Shown: positions 1-13,101, counted from the first letter of the stretch. The stretch is DNA of 64,000 bases from Bradyrhizobiaceae bacterium (GCA_020544565.1 CP078014.1:3598016-3662015), one strand, 5' to 3'. The notes: generated from the letters alone by a model not told the origin. Program-made: numbers and translations.

Positions 1-1879
<1,879 letters not shown>

Positions 1880-1906
1880 GGCGAGCGGTCGCATTATTGC
1901 GGAGAA

Positions 1907-1931
1907 GGGGCGGCATGTTGCCGCCCCTTTT
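1907..1931 (+). terminator. Rho-independent terminator after pnp
   Basis: Perfect 9-bp stem GGGGCGGCA/TGCCGCCCC with a 3-nt loop (tgt), followed directly by TTTT. It lies 27 bases after the pnp stop codon. Confidence 0.9.
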
Positions 1932-2022
1932 CGTTTGGGAGGTGGCAAACGCCGCGGCTGTCATGGCGCAGTCTCGGGATTTGCGCCATGATGCCCGCGC
2001 CGACCAACAGGGAGACGCTCGT

Positions 2023-2751
2023 ATGATCAGCCTTTCTCGCCGTCATCTGCTCACCGGGGCCGCCGGTCTTGCCGCCGCCGCCGCACTGCCCCGCATCTCG
2101 CTTGCCCAGACGGCCGCCCCCGAAGGCCCGTTCAAGCTGCCGCCGCTGCCCTACGCGACCGACGTGTTCGAGCCGCACATCGATGCCAAGACCATGGAAA
2201 TCCACCATGACAAGCATCACGGCGCCTACGTCGCCAACATGAACAATTTCGCCAAGACCGCGCCGCAGCTCGGCCAGACGCCGGTCGAGGCCATCCTCGC
2301 CAACCTCGTCAACGTGCCCGACGGCATCCGTGTCGGCGTCCGCAACAATCTCGGCGGCCACGCCAACCACACCATGTTCTGGGAGATCATGGCGCCGAAT
2401 GGCGGCGCGCCGGAGGGCGACGTGCTGGCCGCGATCGACCGCGACCTCGGCGGCCTCGATAAGATGAAGGAGAGGTTCAACGCCGCGGGCCTCGGCCAGT
2501 TCGGCTCCGGCTGGGTGTTCGTCACCGTCACCAAGGACGGCAAGCTCGGCATCGAGGCGATGCCCAACCAGGACACGCCGCTGATGTACGGCAAGCGGGT
2601 CCTGTTCGGCAACGACGTGTGGGAACACGCCTATTACTTGAACTACCAGAACCGCCGCGGCGACTATCTCAAGGCGTGGTGGAACGTGGTGAACTGGCAG
2701 AAGATCGGCGAGCGCTACGCCGCCGCGAAAGCCGGCACGCTGACGCTCTGA
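2023..2751 (+). CDS. Tat-exported superoxide dismutase (Fe/Mn family)
   Basis: Dismutates superoxide to H2O2 and O2. The 242-residue product starts at ATG 2023, preceded by a GGGAG ribosome site. The N-terminus carries a twin-arginine signal (SRRHLLTG, R6-R7, then an Ala-rich hydrophobic stretch to about residue 28), so it is predicted to be exported folded to the periplasm. Family features are the HHDKHHGAYV helix, GGHANHTMFW, FGSGW and the metal-binding DVWEHAYY motif. GGHANH (not AAQVWNH) and NQDTPLM are the forms typical of Mn-type or cambialistic enzymes rather than strict FeSOD; this is a motif reading only. The neighbouring catalase-peroxidase and oxyR make an oxidative-defence neighbourhood, although a terminator and an intergenic gap separate them. 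Confidence 0.93.
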   Translation: MISLSRRHLLTGAAGLAAAAALPRISLAQTAAPEGPFKLPPLPYATDVFEPHIDAKTMEIHHDKHHGAYVANMNNFAKTAPQLGQTPVEAILANLVNVPDGIRVGVRNNLGGHANHTMFWEIMAPNGGAPEGDVLAAIDRDLGGLDKMKERFNAAGLGQFGSGWVFVTVTKDGKLGIEAMPNQDTPLMYGKRVLFGNDVWEHAYYLNYQNRRGDYLKAWWNVVNWQKIGERYAAAKAGTLTL

Positions 2752-2781
2752 GCCGTTACGCAAAATCCTTACACCAAATTA

Positions 2782-2811
2782 GAAAGGGCGGTTGAGCCGC
2801 CCTTTCATTTT
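2782..2811 (+). terminator. Rho-independent terminator after sod
   Basis: Perfect 10-bp stem GAAAGGGCGG/CCGCCCTTTC with loop ttgag, then ATTTTG. It begins 30 bases after the stop codon of the superoxide dismutase gene. Confidence 0.88.
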
Positions 2812-2829
2812 GTGAATAGTGCACTTTCA

Positions 2830-3012
2830 CTAAGCGTACTGGGTCAAAACCCACACGACTGCTTTGCCCTTATAAGGCGGCATACGGTTGCCTTTGGCAA
2901 TCGGTGCGGTGGTCGTCGGTTGACCTTCAACGCGCCATACCCCGCTTTCCGGACAAATTTCACCAGTGTGACACCGTGTACCAATCGGGGCTTTCCTTAG
3001 TGCGTAGTTCAT
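2830..3012 (-). CDS. Small hypothetical protein (60 aa)
   Basis: Not recognised. The 60-residue ORF starts at ATG 3012 with a good ribosome site (AAAGGTGAACT just before ATG). It is basic, has two Cys in GTRCHTGEICPESGVW, and ends VVWVLTQYA. That N-terminal Cys/Gly/Trp pattern resembles very small proteins found scattered in proteobacteria, but no function can be assigned. It lies in an AT-richer island between sod and oxyR, unlike the high-G+C surroundings, which hints at acquired DNA. Its Shine-Dalgarno is inside a perfect 9-bp inverted repeat (see the separate entry), so translation may be structure-controlled. It may or may not be expressed. Confidence 0.55.
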   Translation of the reverse strand: MNYALRKAPIGTRCHTGEICPESGVWRVEGQPTTTAPIAKGNRMPPYKGKAVVWVLTQYA

Positions 3013-3014
3013 AG

Positions 3015-3049
3015 TTCACCTTTGTGATTTGCTGTTGATAAAAGGTGAA
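3015..3049 (-). promoter_or_regulatory. Inverted repeat sequestering the ribosome site of the 60-aa ORF
   Basis: On the minus strand TTCACCTTT (3049-3041) and AAAGGTGAA (3023-3015) form a perfect 9-bp stem with a 17-nt loop. The 3' arm is the Shine-Dalgarno region of the ORF starting at 3012. In the transcript this would pair the ribosome site two bases before the start codon. Confidence 0.5.
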
Positions 3050-3052
3050 ACC

Positions 3053-3081
3053 TTGACACGCCAAGCTCACGGGACTCTACT
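3053..3081 (+). promoter_or_regulatory. Sigma-70-like promoter of a candidate small RNA
   Basis: TTGACA (3053-3058), a 17-nt spacer, then TCTACT (3076-3081). The -35 is a perfect consensus match with ideal spacing; the -10 matches TATAAT at 3 of 6. No ORF follows on this strand before the convergent oxyR end, so a non-coding transcript is the likely product. Confidence 0.5.
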
Positions 3082-3087
3082 CCCGTT

Positions 3088-3178
3088 GTCGAAAGACAGC
3101 GCTGCTCGTGGCTTCACCAAGGCTTTACGAGCTCGCACACTGGCCGCCTAGAGCTGAACCCTCTGGGCGGCTTTGTGC
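3088..3178 (+). ncRNA. Candidate structured small RNA (~90 nt)
   Basis: Predicted from structure only; no family recognised. Downstream of the promoter the sequence can form GTC-GAAA-GAC (a GNRA-type tetraloop), then a GCTCGT/ACGAGC stem around a 17-nt loop, and finally an 11-bp stem GCCGCCTAGAG/CTCTGGGCGGC (3143-3153 and 3161-3171, one G-U pair, 7-nt loop) followed by TTTGTGCT. The last hairpin looks like an intrinsic terminator with a short U tract. No convincing ORF is present on this strand. It is neither a tRNA nor a recognisable 6S or SRP RNA. The end points are estimates. Confidence 0.4.
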
Positions 3179-3265
3179 TGCTCCCCACGGTTTCCGAGTC
3201 GTGCTTATACGTCACGACAAAATCCCCTTTATTCCCGTTATTCACATATCTTGGCGTAACTGACC

Positions 3266-4201
3266 TCAGCCGCCTGTTGTCGTCTCGCGGCGCGGTGCGA
3301 AGGCGTCTTTCACCAGTTCACTGAGCGCCCGGAAGTCCTGCTTGCGCGGCGAGGTGCGGCGATAGACCAGGCCGATGCTGCGGCCCGGCTGCGGCTCCTC
3401 GAACCGCAGCATCGTCACGCGGTCATCGCGGAGTTCGACATCGGTGGCGATCTGCGGAATGAGCGTGATGCCATAGCCGTTTGCCACCATCTGCATCACC
3501 GTGGCGAGGCTGCTCGCGCCGAACGTCATGCCGCCGGCCGTCGGGCCGTTCGGCCGTGCCGGCTGCGCGGTGGCGCAGAACGCCAGCGCCTGATCGCGCA
3601 GGCAGTGCCCGTCTTCCAGCAGGATCAGCCGGCTCTGGTCGATGTCGTGGGCGGCGACGCGGGCGGCGGCGTCGCGGCGGTCGCAGGCCGGAATGGCCAG
3701 CAGGAACGGATCGTCGAACAGATGCGCGGTCTCGATCTCGCTCTCATGCACCGGTAGCGCCAGCATCGCGCAATCGAGCGCGCCGCTTTTGATCTCGTCG
3801 AGCAGTTGCCGCGTCTGGGTTTCGCGCACCTCGAGCCGCAGGTCCGGAAAATGCGCCTGCAGATCGGGCAGGATTTTCGGCAGCAGATAGGGCGCGAGCG
3901 AAGGAATGAGGCCGAGCTGCATCCGCCCGGTCAGCGGCTGGCCGCGATGCCGGGCGAAATCCATCAGGTCGCGCGACTTCGCCAGCACCTCGTCGCCGCG
4001 CCGCGCAATCTCCCGCCCGGCGTCGGTCAGCGTCACCTCGCCCGGCCGCCGCTCCACCAGCGCGACGCCGAGGGTCTTTTCCAGATCCCTGATCTGCATC
4101 GACAGCGCCGGCTGGGTCACCGCGCAATCTTCGGCGGCGCGGCCGAAATGGCCGTGGCGGGCCAGCGCCGAGAGGTATTTGAGCTGTCTCAATGTCACCA
4201 T
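3266..4201 (-). CDS. oxyR: Hydrogen-peroxide sensing LysR regulator OxyR
   Basis: LysR-family transcription factor of 311 residues, divergent from katG. The N-terminal winged helix-turn-helix occupies about residues 1-60 (FGRAAEDCAVTQPALSMQIRDLE), followed by the co-inducer domain. The diagnostic peroxide switch is intact: LLEDGHCLRDQALAFC places Cys200 and Cys209 nine residues apart, as Cys199/Cys208 in E. coli OxyR, which form the activating disulfide on H2O2 exposure. It should activate katG across the 140-bp intergenic region and repress its own gene. Start ATG 4201 is the natural family start (MVTLRQLKYL). Confidence 0.95.
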   Translation of the reverse strand: MVTLRQLKYLSALARHGHFGRAAEDCAVTQPALSMQIRDLEKTLGVALVERRPGEVTLTDAGREIARRGDEVLAKSRDLMDFARHRGQPLTGRMQLGLIPSLAPYLLPKILPDLQAHFPDLRLEVRETQTRQLLDEIKSGALDCAMLALPVHESEIETAHLFDDPFLLAIPACDRRDAAARVAAHDIDQSRLILLEDGHCLRDQALAFCATAQPARPNGPTAGGMTFGASSLATVMQMVANGYGITLIPQIATDVELRDDRVTMLRFEEPQPGRSIGLVYRRTSPRKQDFRALSELVKDAFAPRRETTTGG

Positions 4202-6543
<2,342 letters not shown>

Positions 6544-6573
6544 GCCACCTCGCAAGGCCGTTTACAAAACAAG

Positions 6574-6601
6574 CCTCCGCGATTTTCGCGGAGGTTTTTT
6601 T
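6574..6601 (+). terminator. Rho-independent terminator after katG
   Basis: CCTCCGCG/CGCGGAGG stem (6574-6581, 6587-6594) with loop atttt, followed by seven T residues. Confidence 0.93.
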
Positions 6602-6630
6602 GTGGGGAGCGTTTGCGCTTAGACAACTCG

Positions 6631-6720
6631 TCATGCCCGGCTTCAGGCCGGGCATCCACGTCTTGAGAATTTTCAACAAAATAAGACGTGGATGGCCAGG
6701 ACAGGCGAGCGGAAGCGACA
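6631..6720. repeat. Compound palindromic intergenic element
   Basis: Two nested inverted repeats: TGCCCGGC/GCCGGGCA (6634-6641, 6647-6654), then CATCCACGTCTT (6653-6664) with its perfect complement AAGACGTGGATG (6683-6694). The sequence style (CGTCATGCCCGG...) is that of the dispersed extragenic palindromes common in Bradyrhizobium-type genomes. The remainder of the gap to 6861 shows nothing else. Confidence 0.65.
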
Positions 6721-6861
6721 ACGTTCTTCGAACGGCTATGGCCCGGCCATCACAGATCAGTCTGTTTCCATCAAAGTATGAATTGCGCCAACATCCTCGC
6801 TCTTGCCCTTTTTCGATGATCGTCTCAAAGCCCTCGTAACATTCCGCCTCGGGAGATTCCG

Positions 6862-7455
6862 ATGATGCAGCTCTACTGGTCGCCGCGCTCGCGCTCGTTC
6901 ACCACGCTGTGGCTGATGGAGGAAACCGGACAGCCCTACGAGCGCGTGCTGACCGACATCTCCACCGGGGCCAACAAGACGCCGGAATATCTCGCCATCA
7001 ATCCCATGGGCAAGGTGCCTGCGTTGACGGATGGCGACGTGTCGATGGCTGAATCGGCTGCCATCTGCGCCTATGTCGCGGAGCGCTATCCGCAGGCGAA
7101 GCTCGCGCCGCCGATCGGCGATCCGCGCCGCGCCAAATATCTGCAATGGCTGTTCTTCGCGCCGAGCTGCATCGAGCCCGCGATCCTGCAAGCCTATCTG
7201 AAGCTCGATATTCCGGCCGTGAGCGCCGCGTGGGGCAGCACCACCCAGACCTTCGATGTGCTTGATCAGGCTCTGGCCAAAGGACCGTGGCTGCTCGGCG
7301 ATGACTTCACCGCCGCCGATGTCGCCATCGGCGCCGGGATCAATTACGCCATCCGCATGTTCAAGATGGTTCCGACGCGACCGAACTTTGAGCGCTATCT
7401 CGATGCCTGCGCCGCGCGGCCCGCCTTCCAGACCGCACTGAAACTCGTCGCCTGA
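6862..7455 (+). CDS. Glutathione S-transferase family protein
   Basis: 197-residue cytosolic GST-type protein likely to conjugate or use glutathione with an unknown electrophile. The thioredoxin-like N-terminal domain begins MMQLYWSPRSRSF, where a Ser in the SPRSRS segment is the candidate glutathione-activating residue. It contains the cis-proline motif GKVPAL (about residues 53-58) and the glutathione-binding ES pair (AESAAICAYVAE). The all-helical C-terminal domain carries the N-capping-box-like FTAADVAIGAGI. Start at ATG 6862 follows GGGAGATTCCG. It stands alone, with a palindromic element upstream. Substrate class cannot be told from sequence. Confidence 0.9.
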   Translation: MMQLYWSPRSRSFTTLWLMEETGQPYERVLTDISTGANKTPEYLAINPMGKVPALTDGDVSMAESAAICAYVAERYPQAKLAPPIGDPRRAKYLQWLFFAPSCIEPAILQAYLKLDIPAVSAAWGSTTQTFDVLDQALAKGPWLLGDDFTAADVAIGAGINYAIRMFKMVPTRPNFERYLDACAARPAFQTALKLVA

Positions 7456-7491
7456 GGCGAGGGTGGCGGTCCTGTCGTCAGGCTTTGATTG

Positions 7492-7821
7492 TCAGGCGAC
7501 GTGACTCATGAAGGCTTCGCGGCGGCTCACCATGCGCTCGGCCGCACGCCTGGCGTCCTCGCGCGTCGCGGTGGCGCAGGTGCGGTATTCGAGATCGGGC
7601 AAGGTGACCGGCGCGCGGCGGCCGAACCAGGAGATGAACGATTTCGGCCCGGCGCTGAGCGAGGCCAGCGCGTGGGCGAGATTGTCGACCGCGCCGAAGG
7701 CGAACAGCGCGCCTGACGAGGTGTGTCGCACCTCGTAGATGCCGGGCCCGATCGGCGCTTCGAGTTTTTCGCCGCGCACCGCTTTCGGATAGCGCTTCCA
7801 TTCGCTCCAGGTGGCAATCAT
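7492..7821 (-). CDS. Hypothetical protein, conserved-looking (109 aa)
   Basis: Not confidently recognised. The segment GPGIYEVRHTSSGALFAFGAVDNLAHALASL is reminiscent of the start of a GIY-YIG-type fold (GIYEV, then a strand and a short helix), but no catalytic Arg/Glu pattern was established, so nuclease function is not claimed. The chosen start is ATG 7821 (MIATWSEWKRYP); an in-frame ATG at 7875 would add 18 residues of lower plausibility. The gene is convergent with the GST gene upstream, with 36 bp between their ends, and no operon partner is visible. Codon usage fits the genome. Confidence 0.6.
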   Translation of the reverse strand: MIATWSEWKRYPKAVRGEKLEAPIGPGIYEVRHTSSGALFAFGAVDNLAHALASLSAGPKSFISWFGRRAPVTLPDLEYRTCATATREDARRAAERMVSRREAFMSHVA

Positions 7822-8003
7822 CGTGTTTGTCCGTGATACGCAAAAACTAAGGATCGGCGCTTTTGCAGATGGCATCCTGCGCCGTCAACGCCGGCGCACG
7901 ACCATGGTTCCCGCCGCCGGCGGTGACGATATGGCCGCTGGCGTATTTGCCCGCAAGCCTGATCGTGGTTAACCGGCGTTGATTTTCCCGTGATCGGACG
8001 AGG

Positions 8004-9275
8004 CTACCGCGTGTCCCGCCCATCCTCCTGCGCGATGAGCGGGCGCACGGCGTCCCACACCGCGTCGGTGGTGACGCGGTCGAGACAGGCGAACGGATCG
8101 CCGTCCGCGCGCGGGAAGATGCAACGGGCATCGCATCGGTAGCAAGGCATCGGCACGAACACCGGCCGCACCACGGCGGGAGGTGGATCGATCTGGGCCG
8201 GATAGGGCAGGAAGCGGCCGAAATGCCATCCGCCGAATGGAACCACCACGGGGCAATCGACCGCGGCGGCGATATGTGCCGCGCCGGTATCGTTGGCGAG
8301 CAACAATTTCGCCGACTTCAGAACGCCGGCGAGTTCGTTCAGCGTGGTGCGGCCGCACATGTTCTGCACGCGCTCCGCGTTGGTCCGTCGCAGGATGCCG
8401 GCGGCGATATCCGTGTCGGAGGTGTGTCCGCACAGCAGCGTGGACCATCCGGTCTGCGCGTGAATGCGATCGATCAGCGCGGCGAAGCGCTCCGGCGGCC
8501 ACTGCTTCGCCGTCAGTCCGGCGCCGGGAAACGCGACGACATATCCGTGCGTGTCGTCGAGCCAATCGGGCCGCGCAATCATGGTCGGCTCCAGGCGTGG
8601 CCGCGCCGGTTTCGCGGCGGCATCGAACTGCTGCGCGAACCGGCTGTTGACCTCGATTTCGTGCAGCTCCTCGGGAACGTCGATCAGATGCGTGTACCAG
8701 CGTGCGGTGCGCGCCCGTTTCCTCGGGCTCTGGTTCGTGGTGTCGCCCAGCATGCCGATCCGCTCGGTTGCGCCGCTCGCCTGGATCAGGGCGTCGGGCA
8801 TCTCGGTGCGCGACAACGCCGGATGGATGGCAACGGCCGCGCGCAGAGCCGCGATCCGGTGCAGCACGGCGCGGTGATAGCCGATGCTGGCGCCGAACTG
8901 TGCGCGGTCGACGGCGATGACGTCGTCGAACAGCCCTGATGATGCGGCGAAAGTCGCCACCTCCCGCGCCGTCGCCAGCGTGATCCGGTAATCCGGCCGC
9001 GGGTAGCGCTGGCGGATGGCGCGCGCACCGTCGAGCCAGAGCACGAAATCGCCGATGTTGTCGAGGCGGACCACCAGGACGGCGGAGTCGTCGCGCGGCT
9101 GTCGCCGGCTGCGCCGCGCCTGCCAGCGCAGGTTCACGCGCTGCCATTCGCGACGCAGGCTGCGGACGATTTTCGGCACGGCAATTTTTGGCGAGGCGGT
9201 CTTCGGCAAGGGACGTCGCCTGTTCAGCATCGCGGGCCGCGGGCGTTCAAATCCCCGCAGCCGCCAGTGCAGCAC
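8004..9275 (-). CDS. Glycosyltransferase family 9 (heptosyltransferase-like)
   Basis: GT9-type enzyme, a family that transfers heptose or related sugars from ADP-activated donors to lipopolysaccharide core. Seen: VVRLDNIGDFVLW near the start of the first Rossmann-like domain (about residues 68-80); the donor-site segment FPGAGLTAKQWPPERFAALID; and LLANDTGAAHIAAAVDCPVVVPFG, the family's substrate-binding loop. The C-terminus has a Cys-rich end (PCYRCDARCIFP) common in these proteins. The reading frame begins at GTG 9275; an ATG at 9230 (MLNRRRPLP) would give a 408-residue protein and is equally plausible. It lies 28 bp downstream of the PfkB kinase gene on the same strand, probably co-transcribed. 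Confidence 0.88.
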   Translation of the reverse strand: MLHWRLRGFERPRPAMLNRRRPLPKTASPKIAVPKIVRSLRREWQRVNLRWQARRSRRQPRDDSAVLVVRLDNIGDFVLWLDGARAIRQRYPRPDYRITLATAREVATFAASSGLFDDVIAVDRAQFGASIGYHRAVLHRIAALRAAVAIHPALSRTEMPDALIQASGATERIGMLGDTTNQSPRKRARTARWYTHLIDVPEELHEIEVNSRFAQQFDAAAKPARPRLEPTMIARPDWLDDTHGYVVAFPGAGLTAKQWPPERFAALIDRIHAQTGWSTLLCGHTSDTDIAAGILRRTNAERVQNMCGRTTLNELAGVLKSAKLLLANDTGAAHIAAAVDCPVVVPFGGWHFGRFLPYPAQIDPPPAVVRPVFVPMPCYRCDARCIFPRADGDPFACLDRVTTDAVWDAVRPLIAQEDGRDTR

Positions 9276-9303
9276 ATCCGTGCCGGTCGCGCCAGCATGG
9301 CGC

Positions 9304-10305
9304 TCACACCGGCAGGTCGGCCGCCTGCGCCAGCGCCTTCAGCGACGCCTGCGGCCGCGCGCCGATCTGCTGGATCACCTCGGCGGCGGCGAGCGCGCCG
9401 AGGCGGCCGCACTGGGCATGATCGAAGCCGCGCACGGTGCCGAACAGGAAGCCGGCGGCGAACAGGTCGCCGGCGCCGGTGGTGTCCAGCACCTGCTTGA
9501 CCGGGAATGCCGGCACCGGCGTGACGCTGTCCTTGGTCGCCACCACGCAGCCTTTCTCGCTGCGGGTGACCACCGCCAGCGTGGCGTCGGCGCGCAGTTG
9601 CGTCAGCGCCGCGTCGAAATCGTCGTTGTGGTACAGCGCGGCCAGCTCGGCGGCGTTGGCGAACACGATGTCGACGGTGTTGCTGCGGATCAGGTGCAGG
9701 AACTCGTCGCGGTAGCGGCCGACGCAGAACGCGTCGGACAGGGTCAGCGCCACCCGGCGGCCGTGCGCGTGGGCGATGCCGGCGGCCTTGAGGAACGCTT
9801 CCTTGGCGTCCTGCGGGTCCCACAGGTAGCCTTCGAGATAGACGATGGCGGCGTCCGCGATCTGCGCCGGATCGATGTCGGCGGGGGAGAGGTCCTGCGC
9901 CGCCCCGAGATAGGTGTTCATGGTGCGCTCGCCGTCCGGCGTCACCAGCACGTAGCAGCGCGCGGTGGCCGGGCCGGCGAAGGCCGGGCGGGTCTCGAAC
10001 GCCACATGGGAGGCACGAATGTCGTGGCTGAACACGCCGCCGAGCTGGTCGTCGCGCACCTTGCCGACGAAGGCGGCGCGCGCGCCGAAATTGGCGATGC
10101 CGGCGATGGTGTTGGCGGCCGAGCCGCCGGAGATTTCGGTGGCGGGGCCCATGGCCTGGTAGATCGCGGCCGCCTGCGCCTCGTCGATCAGCGCCATCGC
10201 GCCCTTGGTCATGCCGTGTGTGGCCAGAAAGGCGTCGTCGGTCTTGGCCAGAATGTCGACGATGGCGTTGCCGATGCCGAGAACGTCGTATGTCGCTGCG
10301 CTCAT
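9304..10305 (-). CDS. PfkB-family sugar/nucleoside kinase (adenosine kinase-like)
   Basis: 333-residue ATP-dependent kinase of the ribokinase superfamily. Landmarks: substrate-side GIGNAIVDI near the N-terminus, the first PfkB signature GGSAANTIAGIANFGARAAFVGKV, and the second signature DTTGAGDLFAAGFLFG, whose Asp is the catalytic base and GAGD the anion hole. This alphaproteobacterial type is often annotated as adenosine kinase; the substrate here is inferred from overall similarity only. Start ATG 10305 is preceded by AGGAATATCATT. It is divergent from murJ and followed by the GT9 gene. Confidence 0.88.
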   Translation of the reverse strand: MSAATYDVLGIGNAIVDILAKTDDAFLATHGMTKGAMALIDEAQAAAIYQAMGPATEISGGSAANTIAGIANFGARAAFVGKVRDDQLGGVFSHDIRASHVAFETRPAFAGPATARCYVLVTPDGERTMNTYLGAAQDLSPADIDPAQIADAAIVYLEGYLWDPQDAKEAFLKAAGIAHAHGRRVALTLSDAFCVGRYRDEFLHLIRSNTVDIVFANAAELAALYHNDDFDAALTQLRADATLAVVTRSEKGCVVATKDSVTPVPAFPVKQVLDTTGAGDLFAAGFLFGTVRGFDHAQCGRLGALAAAEVIQQIGARPQASLKALAQAADLPV

Positions 10306-10429
10306 TAATGATATTCCTGTCGGACGGAGGGCGAAGCCGGCAAAAGCTGCTAGATCGCGGGAGCGGGGAGGTCCGGCGACCTATCACGACAGCGCCGCCG
10401 CCAGCAAGCGCGCGATCCGGAATGCCTTC

Positions 10430-11986
10430 ATGATCCGTCATATCCTGACCATGTCCACCGGAACCCTGACCTCGCGGATGCTGGGCTTCCTGCGGGATTC
10501 GCTGATCGCGGCGCAGCTCGGCGCCGGCCCGGTGGCGGACGCCTTTCTGGTCGCGTTCCAGTTCATCAGCGTGACGCGGCGCTCATTCGCCGAGGGTGCG
10601 CTGAATGCGGCGCTGGTGCCCGGCTATCTCAAGGTACGCGAGGACGAGGGCCGCGCCGCCGCCGCCGCCTTCGCCGGCCGCGTGCTCGGCACCGTCAGCC
10701 TCATCCTGATCGTCATCGCGGTGGTTCTCGCCACGCTGATGCCGCAGGTGATCGCGGTGCTGGCGCCGGGCTTCGCCGGCAGCGCGGCGCTGCAGCTCGC
10801 CATCGACAATGCGCGGCTGATGATGCCGTATTTCGCCTTCGTCGGGCCCTCCATCGTGATGATGGGGGTGCTGAACGCCGAGCAGCGCTTCGCGCTCACG
10901 GCGGTGTCGCCGGTGCTGTTCAACCTCACCATGATCGGCGTGATCGCGACGCTGCTGCTGGGCCGGCACGATCCGCAGTTCTCCGCCACCGTGATCGCCG
11001 GCGCGGTCGGCCTCGCCGGTTGCCTGCAGATGCTGATCCTGGTGCAGCGGCGGCCGTGGCGCGACGGCGTCGCCACCCCGGTGCGTATCTCGTTCGATCC
11101 GCAGATCCGTGCCTTCCTGCGCAAGGGCATCCCCGGCATGATCGCCAATGCCGGACCGCAGTTCCTCATCGTCGCCGGCGCCATCGTCGCCTCGGCGTCG
11201 CCGGCCGCGGTATCGTGGCTCTATTTCGCCAACCGCCTGATCGAATTGCCGCTCGGCGTGGTCGGCGTCGCCATGGGCACCGTGCTGGTGCCGGAGATGA
11301 GCCGCGCCATTCGAAGCAATGACCGTGCGGCGATGGTGCAGGCGGAATCGCGCGGGCTCGAACTCGCCACCGCACTGGTGCTGCCGGCGACGCTGGGGCT
11401 GATCGTGCTCGCTCATCCGGTGATCCGGGTGTTGTTCGAGCACGGCGCGTTCACCGCCGCCGATACCGCGGCCACGGCGCAGGCGCTGACGATCCTGGCG
11501 CTCGGGCTGCCCGCCCATGTCCTGGCCAAGGTGCTGTCGCCGGCCTTCTTTGCTCGCGAGGACACCCGCACCCCGCTGATCGCGGCGCTGGCGGGCATCG
11601 CCGCCGCTGTCGCCTGCGCCGCGCTGCTCGGTCCCGCTCATGGCGCGGCCGGCGTCGCCGCCGGCATCGCGCTCGGCGCGTGGTTCTGCGCCGCCATTCT
11701 CGGCTGGCGCGGCGTCACCACCTTCGGCTTCTCGATGGACGCCGCGGCGCGGCGGCGGCTGCCGCGTATCGCGCTGTGCGCCGCCGCCATGGGCGCCATG
11801 CTGGCGCTGGCCGAATCCTTCGTCGCCCCGGTGACCGAAACCGCCGGCTTCGCCGCGCGGATCACCATCCTGGGCGGCCTGGTGGCGGCGGGCGTGTCGT
11901 TCTACGGGCTGCTGCTCGACCTGTTCCGGGTGGTGAATTGGGGCGAGGCGATCGGGAATTTGCGCGGAGGCGGCTTGCGGGAGTGA
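10430..11986 (+). CDS. murJ: Lipid II flippase MurJ
   Basis: Inner-membrane MOP-superfamily protein of about 518 residues that moves lipid II across the membrane for peptidoglycan synthesis. The product is almost wholly hydrophobic, with about 14 predicted membrane segments. It starts with the family's characteristic [28 protein letters not shown] and has [14 protein letters not shown] in the second half, both recognisable MurJ landmarks. The frame is open further upstream, but ATG 10430 ([20 protein letters not shown]) gives the family's usual N-terminus. The start codon lies 124 bp from the divergent kinase gene; trpS follows on the same strand after 77 bp. Confidence 0.95.
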   Translation: MIRHILTMSTGTLTSRMLGFLRDSLIAAQLGAGPVADAFLVAFQFISVTRRSFAEGALNAALVPGYLKVREDEGRAAAAAFAGRVLGTVSLILIVIAVVLATLMPQVIAVLAPGFAGSAALQLAIDNARLMMPYFAFVGPSIVMMGVLNAEQRFALTAVSPVLFNLTMIGVIATLLLGRHDPQFSATVIAGAVGLAGCLQMLILVQRRPWRDGVATPVRISFDPQIRAFLRKGIPGMIANAGPQFLIVAGAIVASASPAAVSWLYFANRLIELPLGVVGVAMGTVLVPEMSRAIRSNDRAAMVQAESRGLELATALVLPATLGLIVLAHPVIRVLFEHGAFTAADTAATAQALTILALGLPAHVLAKVLSPAFFAREDTRTPLIAALAGIAAAVACAALLGPAHGAAGVAAGIALGAWFCAAILGWRGVTTFGFSMDAAARRRLPRIALCAAAMGAMLALAESFVAPVTETAGFAARITILGGLVAAGVSFYGLLLDLFRVVNWGEAIGNLRGGGLRE

Positions 11987-12063
11987 GCCGGGCGCGGCTA
12001 AAGACGCGGGCGACAGCGGCCGTTCTCCAGGACGGCCTCCCCACCACAAGCGGAACGAGAACG

Positions 12064-13101
12064 ATGGCGGCAAAAGAACTGGTGTTTTCGGGGGTCCAGC
12101 CCACGGGCAACCTGCACCTCGGCAATTATCTCGGCGCCATCGTCAATTTCGTCCGGCTGCAGCACACCCACACCTGCATCTATTGCGTGGTGGACATGCA
12201 CGCCATCACCGTGTGGCAGGATCCGGCCGAGCTGACGCGCAACATCCGCGAGGTCACCGCTGCCTTCATCGCCGCCGGCATCGATCCGAAGAAACATGTC
12301 GTGTTCAACCAGAGCCAGGTGGCCGAGCACGCCGAACTGGCGTGGGTGTTCAATTGCGTGGCCCGGCTCGGCTGGCTCAACCGCATGACCCAGTTCAAGG
12401 AGAAGGCCGGCAAGGACCGCGAGAACGCCTCCGTCGGTCTCTACGCCTATCCGAACCTGATGGCCGCCGACATTCTGGTCTATCGCGCCACCCATGTGCC
12501 GGTGGGCGAGGACCAGAAACAGCACCTCGAGCTGGCGCGCGACATCGCGCAGAAATTCAACAACGACTTTTCGGATTCCATTCGCGCCCACGGCCTCGCT
12601 GAGAAGTTCTTCCCGCTGCCGGAGCCGCTGATCACCGGCCCGGCCACGCGGGTGATGTCGCTGCGCGACGGTTCCAAGAAGATGTCGAAATCGGACCCGT
12701 CGGATTATTCGCGCATCAACCTCACCGACGACGCCGACGCCATCGCGCAGAAAATCCGCAAGGCCAAGACCGATCCGGAGCCGCTGCCCGGCGAGGAGAA
12801 GGGCCTTGCCGGCCGCCCCGAGGCGGAGAACCTCGTCGGCATCTATGCGGCGCTGTCGGGACGCACCAAGGCCGACGTGCTGCGCGAATTCGGCGGCGGA
12901 CAGTTTTCGCAGTTCAAGGCCACGCTGGTGGACCTCGCCGTCGACAAGCTCGGGCCGATCGGCGCCGAGATGAAGAAGCTGACCCAGGATGCAGCCTATG
13001 TGGATGCGGTGCTGGCCGACGGCGCCGACCGCGCCCGCGTCATCGCCGCCGAGACCATGAATGCGGTGAAGGACATCGTCGGCTTCATCAGGAAGCGCTG
13101 A
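12064..13101 (+). CDS. trpS: Tryptophan--tRNA ligase
   Basis: Class I aminoacyl-tRNA synthetase charging tRNA-Trp; 345 residues, normal length. The HIGH-type signature is PTGNLHLGN (about residues 13-21) and the KMSKS loop is [10 protein letters not shown]. The start ATG 12064 ([16 protein letters not shown]) follows CGGAACGAGAACG. The frame is open upstream into murJ, but that is overlap of open frames, not protein. The murJ-trpS-usp-nifU order is typical for related alphaproteobacteria. Confidence 0.98.
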   Translation: MAAKELVFSGVQPTGNLHLGNYLGAIVNFVRLQHTHTCIYCVVDMHAITVWQDPAELTRNIREVTAAFIAAGIDPKKHVVFNQSQVAEHAELAWVFNCVARLGWLNRMTQFKEKAGKDRENASVGLYAYPNLMAADILVYRATHVPVGEDQKQHLELARDIAQKFNNDFSDSIRAHGLAEKFFPLPEPLITGPATRVMSLRDGSKKMSKSDPSDYSRINLTDDADAIAQKIRKAKTDPEPLPGEEKGLAGRPEAENLVGIYAALSGRTKADVLREFGGGQFSQFKATLVDLAVDKLGPIGAEMKKLTQDAAYVDAVLADGADRARVIAAETMNAVKDIVGFIRKR

